Source: DASXYU01 sp036502295
GTDB lineage: Bacteria; Actinomycetota; Actinomycetes; Mycobacteriales; Jatrophihabitantaceae
Direction: 5' to 3'
Assembly (NCBI GenBank): GCA_036502295.1
Contig: DASXYU010000075.1
Location: forward strand, 1 to 12,163
DNA length: 12,163 nucleotides
Positions 5,934 through 12,147 of this stretch are shown piece after piece. The translations under genes were made by a program, and so were the position numbers. Under the pieces are notes generated by a model. It ran no database searches. It was not told where the DNA came from and was given only the letters and a program-made list of their open reading frames with translations. Position 1 is the first letter of the stretch; each line of letters opens with the position of its first letter.

Positions 5934-6587
5934 ATGTCCAGCCCCTCTGTTACCCCGGATCCGTCCCCGGCTAACTCGCCGAACCGGCGAGCGCTGCCCG
6001 CACTCATCTGCCTGCTCGTCCTCTGCCTGCTCACGGCTCTTGTCTGGTGGCGGGTAATCACCCGCGATGACGGCAACGCTCAGACGGCCACGGACTGTTC
6101 CACCGCCCCGGCGAAGCCCACCACTCTGCCGCTGCCCGCCTACGTCACGGTGGCGGTTTACAACTCCACTCCGCGCCAGGGTCTGGCGAGCAAGGCCGCC
6201 AAGGCGTTGAAGACCGACGGCTTCAAAGTGCCGGACCAGGCGACCAACGACCCGCACAACAAGCTCATCGCCGGTGTCGCGGAGATCCGCTATGGCCCGA
6301 CCGGTGCCGACGCGGCGGCCACCCTTGCCTACTACGTCCCGGGCGCCACGATGGTGAGCACCGACTCGACCGACAGCACCGTGGCGGTCTCCCTCGGCGC
6401 GAAGTTCGCCAAGCTCGCGACCACTGCTGAGGTTCAGACCGCGGTCAAGGCCGCCGGCGTTACGCTCGTAGAGCCGAAGCCGACAACCGGCACCCCGCTC
6501 GACACCTGCACCCCGTCCGCGACGGTCACCGCGACGGTCACCGCCACGGCGACCGGATCCCCGAGCGGGTCATCCTCCGGCTCGTAG
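5934..6587 (+). CDS. cei: Envelope integrity protein Cei, LytR C-terminal domain
   Basis: A 217-residue membrane-anchored envelope protein, counterpart of Rv2700 (Cei, about 216 residues), which mycobacterial work ties to cell-envelope integrity and virulence. A Pro/Ser-rich cytosolic tail (1-18) leads to one transmembrane helix (about 20-38, LPALICLLVLCLLTALVWW). An exported LytR_C-type domain follows (about 70-180), starting YVTVAVYNSTPRQGLASKAA. The tail is low-complexity Thr/Ser, with a 12-bp tandem repeat at 6519-6542. C55 and C192 flank the exported domain and could form a disulfide. ATG 5934 is chosen because it has a -10 seven bases upstream and starts the protein just before the anchor; upstream in-frame ATG 5844 would add 30 unlikely residues. 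The convergent suhB stop is 11 bp away. Confidence 0.9.
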   Translation: MSSPSVTPDPSPANSPNRRALPALICLLVLCLLTALVWWRVITRDDGNAQTATDCSTAPAKPTTLPLPAYVTVAVYNSTPRQGLASKAAKALKTDGFKVPDQATNDPHNKLIAGVAEIRYGPTGADAAATLAYYVPGATMVSTDSTDSTVAVSLGAKFAKLATTAEVQTAVKAAGVTLVEPKPTTGTPLDTCTPSATVTATVTATATGSPSGSSSGS

Positions 6588-6598
6588 ACGGCGACAGC

Positions 6599-7402
6599 TC
6601 AGAGGATCTCGTCCGCCTTCAACCCGGCGAGGACGGTCTCCAGCTCAGGCATGAGTACCGCGCCCGCCACGATCGTCAGTCGGGTGGACGGCACCCGCCC
6701 GTGCAGCCCTGAGGCGCGGCAGCCGGCCTCGGTGGCGATGAGGACGCCCGCCGCGTAGTCCCACGGGTTGAGGCCGACCTCGAAGTAGGCGTCGAGCCGC
6801 CCGGCCGCGACCGCGCAAAGGTCGAGCGCGGCCGCACCCATGCGGCGGATGTCAGCGATCTGCGGCAACAGGTCGGCAACGATCTTGGCCTGGCGCCCAC
6901 GCCGGCCCGGGTCGTAGCCGAAGCCGGTGCCGATCACCGCCTTGGCGAGCGGCACGCTCCGTGGTCCTCGCAGGGGCAGGCCGTCGAGGAAGGCTCCCCC
7001 GCCGCGCGCCGCGCGATACAGCTCGCCGGTGACCGGGTTGCAGACCGCGCCGGCGACGACCACGCCGTCAACCTCGGCCGCCACCGAGACGGCGAACTGC
7101 GGAATTCCGAGAACGAAGTTCACCGTCCCGTCGATCGGGTCGATGACCCACCGCACTCCGCTCCGGCCGGGTCGCTCGCCGCCCTCCTCGCCGAGGATCG
7201 CGTCCTCCGGGCGGGCCTGCAGGATGTGCTCGACGAGCCACGCCTCCGATGCCTTGTCCGACTCTGTGACGAGGTCCGTCTCGTTGCTCTTCGTCGAGAC
7301 GATCTGTTCGACGGCGCCGCGGGTGGCGACGAGCTTCGCGGCACCTGAGGCCAGAACGGCTGCGAGATCACTCAGTTCCTGGACGTCGGTCGAAGCCTGC
7401 AT
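6599..7402 (-). CDS. suhB: Inositol-monophosphatase-family protein SuhB
   Basis: A 267-residue Mg2+-dependent phosphatase of the inositol monophosphatase family, counterpart of Rv2701c, which hydrolyses inositol 1-phosphate and supplies inositol for phosphatidylinositol and mycothiol. Metal ligands are visible: GEE at 71-73, DPIDGTVNF (88-96, ligands D88 and D91) and WDYAAGVLIATEAG at 214-227 (D215). The length matches the bacterial family, slightly shorter than the 290 residues in M. tuberculosis. The ATG at 7402 is preceded by TACTGT with a 6-nt gap and no Shine-Dalgarno, so a leaderless transcript is likely. It diverges from ppgK across only 36 bp. Other substrates (fructose 1,6-bisphosphate, histidinol phosphate) occur in this superfamily and are not excluded by sequence. 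Confidence 0.93.
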   Translation of the reverse strand: MQASTDVQELSDLAAVLASGAAKLVATRGAVEQIVSTKSNETDLVTESDKASEAWLVEHILQARPEDAILGEEGGERPGRSGVRWVIDPIDGTVNFVLGIPQFAVSVAAEVDGVVVAGAVCNPVTGELYRAARGGGAFLDGLPLRGPRSVPLAKAVIGTGFGYDPGRRGRQAKIVADLLPQIADIRRMGAAALDLCAVAAGRLDAYFEVGLNPWDYAAGVLIATEAGCRASGLHGRVPSTRLTIVAGAVLMPELETVLAGLKADEIL

Positions 7403-7408
7403 GGCTTC

Positions 7409-7414
7409 ACAGTA
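7409..7414 (-). promoter_or_regulatory. -10 element TACTGT of suhB
   Basis: TACTGT on the minus strand fits TANNNT and ends 6 nt before the suhB ATG. It sits inside a duplicated CACAGTA motif (plus strand 7408-7414 and 7422-7428), the second copy of which leads into the ppgK -10. Confidence 0.45.
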
Positions 7415-7426
7415 AGGCCATCACAG

Positions 7427-7432
7427 TAGGGT
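7427..7432 (+). promoter_or_regulatory. -10 element TAGGGT of ppgK
   Basis: TAGGGT fits TANNNT and ends 6 nt before GTG 7439; no Shine-Dalgarno is present. It is 12 bp from the suhB -10, so the two promoters share one compact region. Confidence 0.48.
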
Positions 7433-7438
7433 CAACGC

Positions 7439-8200
7439 GTGGCTCAGACCCCGTCACTCGCGTTCGGTATCGACATCGGCGGCTCCGCTCTCAAGGCCGC
7501 CGTCGTTGACGTGCGTACCGGCACGCTGGTCTCCGAGCGGCAGCGCATCGAAACCCCTGTGCCCTCCACGCCGGAGGCCGTGGCGAAGGTGGTGCACGAC
7601 CTCGTCGCCACCGCCGGGTTCAGCGGTCCGATCGGCGCCACGTTCCCGGCGATCATCCAGCACGGTGTCGCGCGTTCCGCGGCGAACGTCGACAAGAGCT
7701 GGATCGGCACGGATGTCGACGCGGTCTTCACCGCGGCGTGCGACGGCAGCGACGTCGTCGTCCTCAACGATGCCGACGCGGCGGGTATCGCCGAGGCGCG
7801 CTTCGGCGCCGCGCAGGGGGTCAACGGTGTCGTCATCCTGCTCACCTACGGCACCGGGATCGGCAGTGCGGTGCTGCTCGACGGCACGCTTGTCCCCAAC
7901 ACCGAGCTCGGCCATCTGGAACTCGACAGTGAGGACGCCGAGAAGCGGGCAGCCGCCTCGGTGAAGGACAACGAGCACCTTTCCTACCCGAACTGGGCAG
8001 CGCGGGTGAATCGCTACATGTCGCACGTGGAAGCGCTCTTCACGCCGGACCTCTTCGTCGTCGGAGGAGGTGTCAGCAAGGACTCCGACAAGTGGGTTCC
8101 GCTGCTCACGCTGCGCACGCCGGTGAAGCCCGCGCAGCTGCTCAACGACGCCGGAATCGTCGGTGCCGCCATCGCCGCGAGCGAGCGGCACGGCGAGTAA
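7439..8200 (+). CDS. ppgK: Polyphosphate glucokinase
   Basis: A 253-residue cytosolic ROK-type kinase that phosphorylates glucose to glucose 6-phosphate using inorganic polyphosphate, and in many actinobacteria also ATP. It corresponds to Rv2702 (265 residues). The N-terminal phosphate site is FGIDIGGSALKAAVVD (9-24). The catalytic aspartate is D111 in LNDADAAG. The second phosphate loop is LTYGTGIGSA (135-144), and the sugar site includes ELGHLEL (156-162). The cysteine zinc motif of classical ROK proteins is absent, as is usual for polyphosphate glucokinases. The GTG start has a -10 six bases upstream and puts the first strand close to the N-terminus. It precedes sigA in the same direction with a 225-bp gap that holds its own promoter. 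Confidence 0.94.
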   Translation: MAQTPSLAFGIDIGGSALKAAVVDVRTGTLVSERQRIETPVPSTPEAVAKVVHDLVATAGFSGPIGATFPAIIQHGVARSAANVDKSWIGTDVDAVFTAACDGSDVVVLNDADAAGIAEARFGAAQGVNGVVILLTYGTGIGSAVLLDGTLVPNTELGHLELDSEDAEKRAAASVKDNEHLSYPNWAARVNRYMSHVEALFTPDLFVVGGGVSKDSDKWVPLLTLRTPVKPAQLLNDAGIVGAAIAASERHGE

Positions 8201-8240
8201 CAACCGACGAGTAATACCCGGCTCGGCACGCCAAGACTCT

Positions 8241-8260
8241 CCCGGACGAGATTCGTCGGG
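8241..8260 (+). terminator. Hairpin after ppgK
   Basis: CCCG, a bulged G and ACG pair with CGTCGGG around a 5-base loop, making a 7-bp stem with one bulge, 40 bp past the ppgK stop. It has no T-run; it may attenuate rather than fully terminate before the sigA promoter. Confidence 0.3.
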
Positions 8261-8280
8261 CACCACGGCAACCTGCGCAG

Positions 8281-8286
8281 TACAAT
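8281..8286 (+). promoter_or_regulatory. Probable sigA promoter -10 (TACAAT)
   Basis: TACAAT matches the TATAAT consensus at five of six bases, the best -10 in the window. No clear -35 hexamer is seen 16-18 bp upstream. Transcription from here would leave a 5' leader of about 130 nt before sigA, in contrast to the leaderless genes around it. Confidence 0.45.
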
Positions 8287-8354
8287 GGCTGGGTCGGGCA
8301 CTGCGCACGTACTGGCTTCGAGCTGAGGCACACCACAGACGGCCAACCCGAGTC

Positions 8355-8380
8355 ACTCTCGCGATAGGCGCTATCCGAGT
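8355..8380 (+). other. Dyad symmetry in the sigA leader
   Basis: GATAG-GCG-CTATC (8363-8375) is a perfect 5-bp dyad, and outside it ACTC (8355-8358) can pair with GAGT (8377-8380) across an uneven internal loop. It lies between the presumed promoter and the sigA ribosome site, so it could be an RNA hairpin or a protein site. The rest of the 8201-8425 gap shows nothing else that I can support. Confidence 0.3.
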
Positions 8381-8425
8381 TCCCGCCTGATCCCTCGCGC
8401 GGGTTCGTGTCGTGAAAGGTCTCCT

Positions 8426-9727
8426 GTGGTTTCCAGCAAGTCCGCCGCTATCAAGTCCGCCGCTCCCAAGGCAGCAGCTGTCCCGTCAGGCGCTACGCCG
8501 CCTGCCACGAAGGCAGCACCCGCCAAGGCCACGAAGGCCGCCGCGAAGAAGGCATCTCCCGCGAAAGCCGCTGAGAAGGCGAGCCCGACGAAGGCGAAGG
8601 CCGGCGCCACCGACGAGGACGCCGAGATCGACCCCGCCGAGCTTGAGGCTGACGTCGCCGAGCTGGAAACCCCCGCTGCCGAGGCAGCCGAAGGCGAGAC
8701 CGCCGAAGGCGCCGAGAAGGAGGACGAGGAGTCCAGCGAGTTCACCTGGGACGACGAAGAGGAGTCCGAGGCGCTGCGCCAGGCGCGCAAGGACGCGGAG
8801 ATGACCGCGTCCGCCGACTCGGTGCGTGCCTACCTCAAGCAGATCGGCAAGGTGGCGCTGCTCAACGCCGAAGAGGAGGTCGACCTCGCGAAGCGGATCG
8901 AGGCCGGGCTGTACGCGGCAGAGCGACTGCGCGTCTCCGAGGAGAAGAACGAGAAGCTGGCAATGCAGATCAGGCGCGATCTGCGCTGGATCGTGCGCGA
9001 CGGCGAGCGCGCCAAGAACCACCTCCTCGAGGCGAACCTCCGTCTCGTCGTGTCGCTCGCGAAGCGCTACACGGGACGCGGCATGGCGTTCCTCGACCTG
9101 ATCCAAGAGGGCAACCTCGGCCTCATCCGCGCGGTCGAGAAGTTCGACTACACCAAGGGCTACAAGTTCTCGACTTATGCCACCTGGTGGATCCGGCAGG
9201 CGATCACGCGTGCGATGGCCGACCAGGCGCGCACTATCCGCATCCCGGTGCACATGGTCGAAGTCATCAACAAACTCGGCCGCATCCAGCGCGAACTGCT
9301 GCAGGATCTGGGCCGCGAGCCCACGCCCGAGGAGCTCGCCAAGGAAATGGACATCACCCCGGACAAGGTGCTGGAGATCCAGCAGTACGCCCGGGAGCCG
9401 ATCAGCCTCGACCAGACCATCGGCGATGAGGGCGACAGCCACCTCGGCGACTTCATCGAAGACTCCGAAGCTGTCGTCGCCGTCGACGCCGTGAGCTTCA
9501 CGCTGCTGCAGGACCAGTTGCAGTCCGTGCTGCAGACGCTGTCGGAGCGCGAGGCCGGTGTGGTGAAGCTACGCTTCGGCCTCACCGACGGCCAGCCGCG
9601 CACCCTCGATGAGATCGGCCAGGTCTACGGCGTCACGCGCGAGCGGATCCGGCAGATCGAGTCGAAGACGATGTCGAAGCTGCGTCACCCGTCGCGCTCG
9701 CAGGTCCTGCGCGACTACCTCGACTGA
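8426..9727 (+). CDS. sigA: RNA polymerase principal sigma factor SigA
   Basis: A 433-residue group 1 sigma-70 factor directing transcription of housekeeping genes (Rv2703 counterpart). Residues 1-60 are Lys/Ala/Pro-rich and 62-118 very acidic, the poorly conserved region 1.1 area. Region 1.2 starts about 130 (SADSVRAYLKQIGKVALL). Regions 2.1-2.4 span about 195-275, with NLRLVVSLAKRYTGRG, FLDLIQEGNLGLIRAVEKFD and YKFSTYATWWIRQAI, which melt and read the -10. Region 3 covers about 276-355. Region 4 runs to the end, with TLSEREAGVVKLRFGL and the -35-reading helix-turn-helix TLDEIGQVYGVTRERIRQIE (393-412). GTG 8426 has GAAAGG 6 nt upstream. The protein is shorter than the 528-residue M. tuberculosis SigA, the difference being in the N-terminal tail. 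Confidence 0.97.
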   Translation: MVSSKSAAIKSAAPKAAAVPSGATPPATKAAPAKATKAAAKKASPAKAAEKASPTKAKAGATDEDAEIDPAELEADVAELETPAAEAAEGETAEGAEKEDEESSEFTWDDEEESEALRQARKDAEMTASADSVRAYLKQIGKVALLNAEEEVDLAKRIEAGLYAAERLRVSEEKNEKLAMQIRRDLRWIVRDGERAKNHLLEANLRLVVSLAKRYTGRGMAFLDLIQEGNLGLIRAVEKFDYTKGYKFSTYATWWIRQAITRAMADQARTIRIPVHMVEVINKLGRIQRELLQDLGREPTPEELAKEMDITPDKVLEIQQYAREPISLDQTIGDEGDSHLGDFIEDSEAVVAVDAVSFTLLQDQLQSVLQTLSEREAGVVKLRFGLTDGQPRTLDEIGQVYGVTRERIRQIESKTMSKLRHPSRSQVLRDYLD

Positions 9728-9735
9728 CCTGGACA

Positions 9736-9781
9736 ACTTTTGGTCCTGAGTCAGGCGATACCCGGACTCGCGACCAAAAGT
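9736..9781. terminator. Long hairpin between convergent sigA and eutC
   Basis: ACTTTTGGTC (9736-9745) pairs perfectly with GACCAAAAGT (9772-9781). After a C-C mismatch, six more pairs (one T-G) and then two G-C pairs close a 6-base loop. It begins 8 bp past the sigA stop and ends 7 bp before the eutC stop, so it can stop transcription from both sides. Neither side has a T-run outside the stem. The extent and form also resemble a REP-type dispersed palindrome. Confidence 0.7.
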
Positions 9782-9788
9782 CAGAGTG

Positions 9789-10556
9789 TCAGTCGGCGGT
9801 GAGGGCGGCGACGCCGCTCGCGCCAAGTCGCAGCAGCCTCTCCACCACTGCCACGGCCTCCTCGGCCGCGGTCGCCGGGCTGAGGCCGTACTGCTGGATG
9901 TTCGAGATCAGATTGCGCTCGGCGTCCGTGTCGGCGGCGGTCGGGCGGTAGCCGAAGTAGGCGGACATGCTGGCGTGGCTGTCCAGACCCGGCCGCTCGC
10001 CGATCAGCAAGAGCACCACCTCCGGGCTGAGCAGTTCTCCGACAACGTTCATCAGCGCGACGCGGGCGTGGCGCACGACGATGGGACGTCCCAGGCTCCA
10101 TCCGCGGGTAGCTGCGAGTTCGGCGAACCGAGCGACAAAGGCCGGCGCATGACTGCCGACCGCCCGTGCCGAGAGGCCGTCGCCGATCATCAGCTGCACC
10201 GTGCTTCCCAGCGTCCCTCGCGTGAGGACGGTGTCGATCGCCTCCGGGTTCAGCCGCCGGCCAAGGTCGGGGCGCCGTAGATGCGTTGTGAGATCCGCCG
10301 CCGCCGAGTCGACGAACAGGACGTCGTGCTGCGGTGCGAGCGCGGTCAGCGCATGCAGCTCAGCATCGAAGGGAGCGCGCACCGCGTCCTGCGCGGCAGC
10401 GTGATTGGTGCGCAGCTCCAGCAGGTCACGTGTCCGCAGTGACGTTCCCGCCGTCCCGAGGAAGACGCGCGCCGGCGTCCTCACGTTCATCGGCACGCTC
10501 CTCGGAGCAGCCGTGCGCGCCTCAACCGCAGGAGTCGAGTCGCCGTCCGGGTTCAC
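9789..10556 (-). CDS. eutC: Ethanolamine ammonia-lyase small subunit
   Basis: The 255-residue small subunit of adenosylcobalamin-dependent ethanolamine ammonia-lyase, which with EutB converts ethanolamine to acetaldehyde and ammonia. Family blocks are clear: RTPARVFLGTAGTSLRTRDLLELR near the start (in pieces, 26-49), MIGDGLSARAV (123-133), LLLIGERPGLDSHASMSAYF (182-201) and DAERNLISNIQQYGLSP (211-227). The ERPG and DAERN-ISNI segments form the cobalamin-facing part of EutC. The GTG start overlaps the eutB stop by four bases (GTGA), so the subunits are translationally coupled. An internal ATG at codon 23 (MNVRTPARVF) would also give a plausible protein. It is shorter than the 295-residue E. 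coli protein, mainly at the N-terminus, as is common in actinobacteria. It converges on sigA. Confidence 0.93.
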   Translation of the reverse strand: MNPDGDSTPAVEARTAAPRSVPMNVRTPARVFLGTAGTSLRTRDLLELRTNHAAAQDAVRAPFDAELHALTALAPQHDVLFVDSAAADLTTHLRRPDLGRRLNPEAIDTVLTRGTLGSTVQLMIGDGLSARAVGSHAPAFVARFAELAATRGWSLGRPIVVRHARVALMNVVGELLSPEVVLLLIGERPGLDSHASMSAYFGYRPTAADTDAERNLISNIQQYGLSPATAAEEAVAVVERLLRLGASGVAALTAD

Positions 10557-11974
10557 CGCTGCCCCAACGCCTGCGGGGCTCGCTCGGCCGCGATGCGCTC
10601 GGCCAGGGCGATCATCCCCGCATCGGGCACTGCCGCGAGCGGCAGGCCACCGTTCACCAGGATTCCGCGCTCAACCGCCCATGCCTCGAACTCCGGCGCC
10701 GGCCGCAGACCGTTGAGGCGCCGGACGCTCGCGACGTCGTGCGGGCTGGTCGACTGGTAGCCGAGCATCGTGTCGACGCCCGCGGGTAGCGCCATCACGT
10801 AGTTACAGCCCGCGCTGGCGAGCAGCGCCAGCAGCTCGTCATTGGTGTTCTGGTCGGCGTCGACGTGGTTGGTGTAGCAGACGTCGGCACCCATGGGCAG
10901 CCCGAGGACCTTGCCCACGAAGTGGTCCTCCAGCCCGGCTCTGGTGATCTGGCGGCTGTCCGCGAGGTACTCAGGACCGATGAAACCGACGACGGTGTTC
11001 ACGAGGAACGGATCGAGGGTCTTCGCCGCCCCCTGAGCCCGTGCCTCCATCGTCAGCTGATCGATACCGTGGTGCGCTTCCGAGGAGAGCGCGCTGCCCT
11101 GTCCCGTCTCGATGTAGAGGCACTGTTCGCCGACGAAGTCGCCAACCCGCTCGCGGTGTGAGGCGAGGACGGCCTCGCGTCCCTCACGCAGGAGTTCCAG
11201 GTCCACTCCGAACGCCCTGTTGGCCGCTTCGCTGCCGGCAAGCGACTGGAACAACAGGTCCACGGGGGCGCCGTCCTGCAGAGCTCGCAGCTGTGTGGTG
11301 ACATGGGCGAGTACGCAGGTCTGGGTCGGGATCTCAAGCGTCCGCACCAGGTCGGCGAGTCCGTGCAGCAACAGCGCGGTCCGCTCGACACTGTCGGTGG
11401 CCGGGTTGATGCCGATAACGGCATCGCCGCAGGCGTAGAGCAGCCCGTCGACGACGCTGATGAGGACGGCAGCCAGGTCGTCGGTGGGGTGGTTGGGCTG
11501 CACGCGGCTGCCCAAGACCCCCGGCTGACCCATCGTGTTGCGGCACCGGGTCACATTGCGGATCGGTGCCGCGGCCACCACGAGATCGAGGTTGCCCATG
11601 ACCTTCGCGGCAGCGGCAACGACCTCGGGTAGCAGTGCATCCTTGAGTTCCGCCGCGTGCATCGCGGCGTAGGCCGGAGTGAGCAGGAGCTCGCGGAGTT
11701 CACCGACGGTCAGGGACGAGATCAGGGCTGCGGCAGGACCCACCGCCGCCCGCGTTGCCTCGGTCACCTCGTCCTCGACCAGCGGGGCGGCGTCGAAGTC
11801 GCCGAGGCGGACATCTGCCAGCGCCAGCTTCGCCGCGACCCGTTCGCGTTCGCTGGTCGCGGCGATGCCTGCGAGCTCATCGCCGGATTTCCGCTCGTTC
11901 GCCATGGCGAGCAGTGTGCGGAGGTCGGCGAAGGAGAACCGTTCGCCGTGCACCGTCGCCGTGTACGAACTCAT
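10553..11974 (-). CDS. eutB: Ethanolamine ammonia-lyase large subunit
   Basis: The 473-residue TIM-barrel catalytic subunit of ethanolamine ammonia-lyase, slightly longer than the 453-residue E. coli enzyme. Catalytic-site residues known from E. coli (R160, Q162, N193, E287, D362) have clear counterparts. These are R157 and Q159 in GSRVQPNHPTDD, N190 in GDAVIGINPA, E289 in IETGQGSALS and D364 in MGADVCYTNH. The ATG at 11974 has GGAG 7 nt upstream and overlaps the stop of a mini-ORF (ATGA). EutC follows with a 4-bp overlap. No microcompartment shell, reactivating factor EutA or regulator is in the window. In other actinobacteria an ethanolamine permease usually precedes eutB on the same strand, and the hairpin at 12114-12147 would fit its 3' end. 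Confidence 0.96.
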   Translation of the reverse strand: MSSYTATVHGERFSFADLRTLLAMANERKSGDELAGIAATSERERVAAKLALADVRLGDFDAAPLVEDEVTEATRAAVGPAAALISSLTVGELRELLLTPAYAAMHAAELKDALLPEVVAAAAKVMGNLDLVVAAAPIRNVTRCRNTMGQPGVLGSRVQPNHPTDDLAAVLISVVDGLLYACGDAVIGINPATDSVERTALLLHGLADLVRTLEIPTQTCVLAHVTTQLRALQDGAPVDLLFQSLAGSEAANRAFGVDLELLREGREAVLASHRERVGDFVGEQCLYIETGQGSALSSEAHHGIDQLTMEARAQGAAKTLDPFLVNTVVGFIGPEYLADSRQITRAGLEDHFVGKVLGLPMGADVCYTNHVDADQNTNDELLALLASAGCNYVMALPAGVDTMLGYQSTSPHDVASVRRLNGLRPAPEFEAWAVERGILVNGGLPLAAVPDAGMIALAERIAAERAPQALGQR

Positions 11975-12009
11975 ATGCGTGCTCCGTGCGGTCCGCTCGC
12001 GCGCGAGTC
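11970..12009 (-). repeat. Interspersed repeat copy 2 (gene-start element)
   Basis: It matches 3215-3254 at 32 of 40 positions and lies in the same relation to the gene it precedes, ending in the first codons of eutB. The Shine-Dalgarno GGAG (11985-11982) falls inside the repeat, 7 nt from the ATG, exactly as in copy 1. Confidence 0.6.
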
Positions 12010-12054
12010 ACGAAGCTGACTGCGCCTCTGGTTCGCTCCGCAAGCGTCACTCAC
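11971..12054 (-). CDS. 27-residue mini-ORF before eutB (ASGPxGAR peptide, copy 2)
   Basis: A short ORF whose TGA overlaps the eutB ATG (ATGA at 11974-11971). The product begins VSDACGANQRR and ends ASGPHGARI, and it shares S2, A4, A7, N8, an R-R pair and the ASGPxGAR block with the mini-ORF at 3216-3290. The GTG start at 12054 is proposed because TAGCGT ends exactly 7 nt upstream, the same leaderless geometry as the ordinary genes here. Ribosomes finishing this peptide would be placed at the eutB start, and its GGA-GCA codons are the eutB ribosome site. It may regulate eutBC translation, perhaps by sensing peptide synthesis, but no codon run typical of attenuation is seen. A non-coding repeat is the alternative. 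Confidence 0.5.
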   Translation of the reverse strand: MSDACGANQRRSQLRDSRASGPHGARI

Positions 12055-12061
12055 GCCCGAA

Positions 12062-12067
12062 ACGCTA
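12062..12067 (-). promoter_or_regulatory. -10 element TAGCGT of the mini-ORF and eutBC operon
   Basis: TAGCGT on the minus strand fits TANNNT and ends 7 nt before the mini-ORF GTG. It lies 47 bp downstream (on the minus strand) of the hairpin at 12114-12147, so it is the likely operon promoter. TTGTCA upstream resembles a -35 but is spaced too far (22 bp). Confidence 0.4.
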
Positions 12068-12113
12068 GCGAGGACGTATTGCGTCGACGTGACAACAGGT
12101 TCTCGGCCAAAGA

Positions 12114-12147
12114 GAAGCGGCCCCGTCCGTGAGGACGAGGCCGCTTC
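12114..12147. terminator. Strong hairpin at the right edge
   Basis: GAAGCGGCCCCGTCC pairs with GGACGAGGCCGCTTC through a 15-position stem with one C-A mismatch and a GTGA loop (GNRA type when read on the plus strand). TCTTT follows the stem on the minus strand and GTGTCTTT on the plus strand. No plus-strand gene ends nearby inside the window, so it probably terminates a leftward gene lying to the right, insulating the eutBC promoter. Confidence 0.7.

Noticed and set aside
6519..6554. Tandem repeat as a possible regulatory or recombination site
   Set aside because: The 12-bp period is in frame and simply encodes the Thr/Val/Ala-rich tail of Cei, a common low-complexity surface tail.
7454..8356. 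A 300-codon open frame on the minus strand opposite ppgK
   Set aside because: Arg/Asp-rich antisense shadow of a gene with clear kinase motifs; no start signal and no recognisable domain.
8486..9442. A 318-codon open frame on the minus strand opposite sigA
   Set aside because: It is antisense to a fully conserved sigma factor. Its Gly/Leu-rich product has no family pattern and its openness follows from GC-rich codon use.
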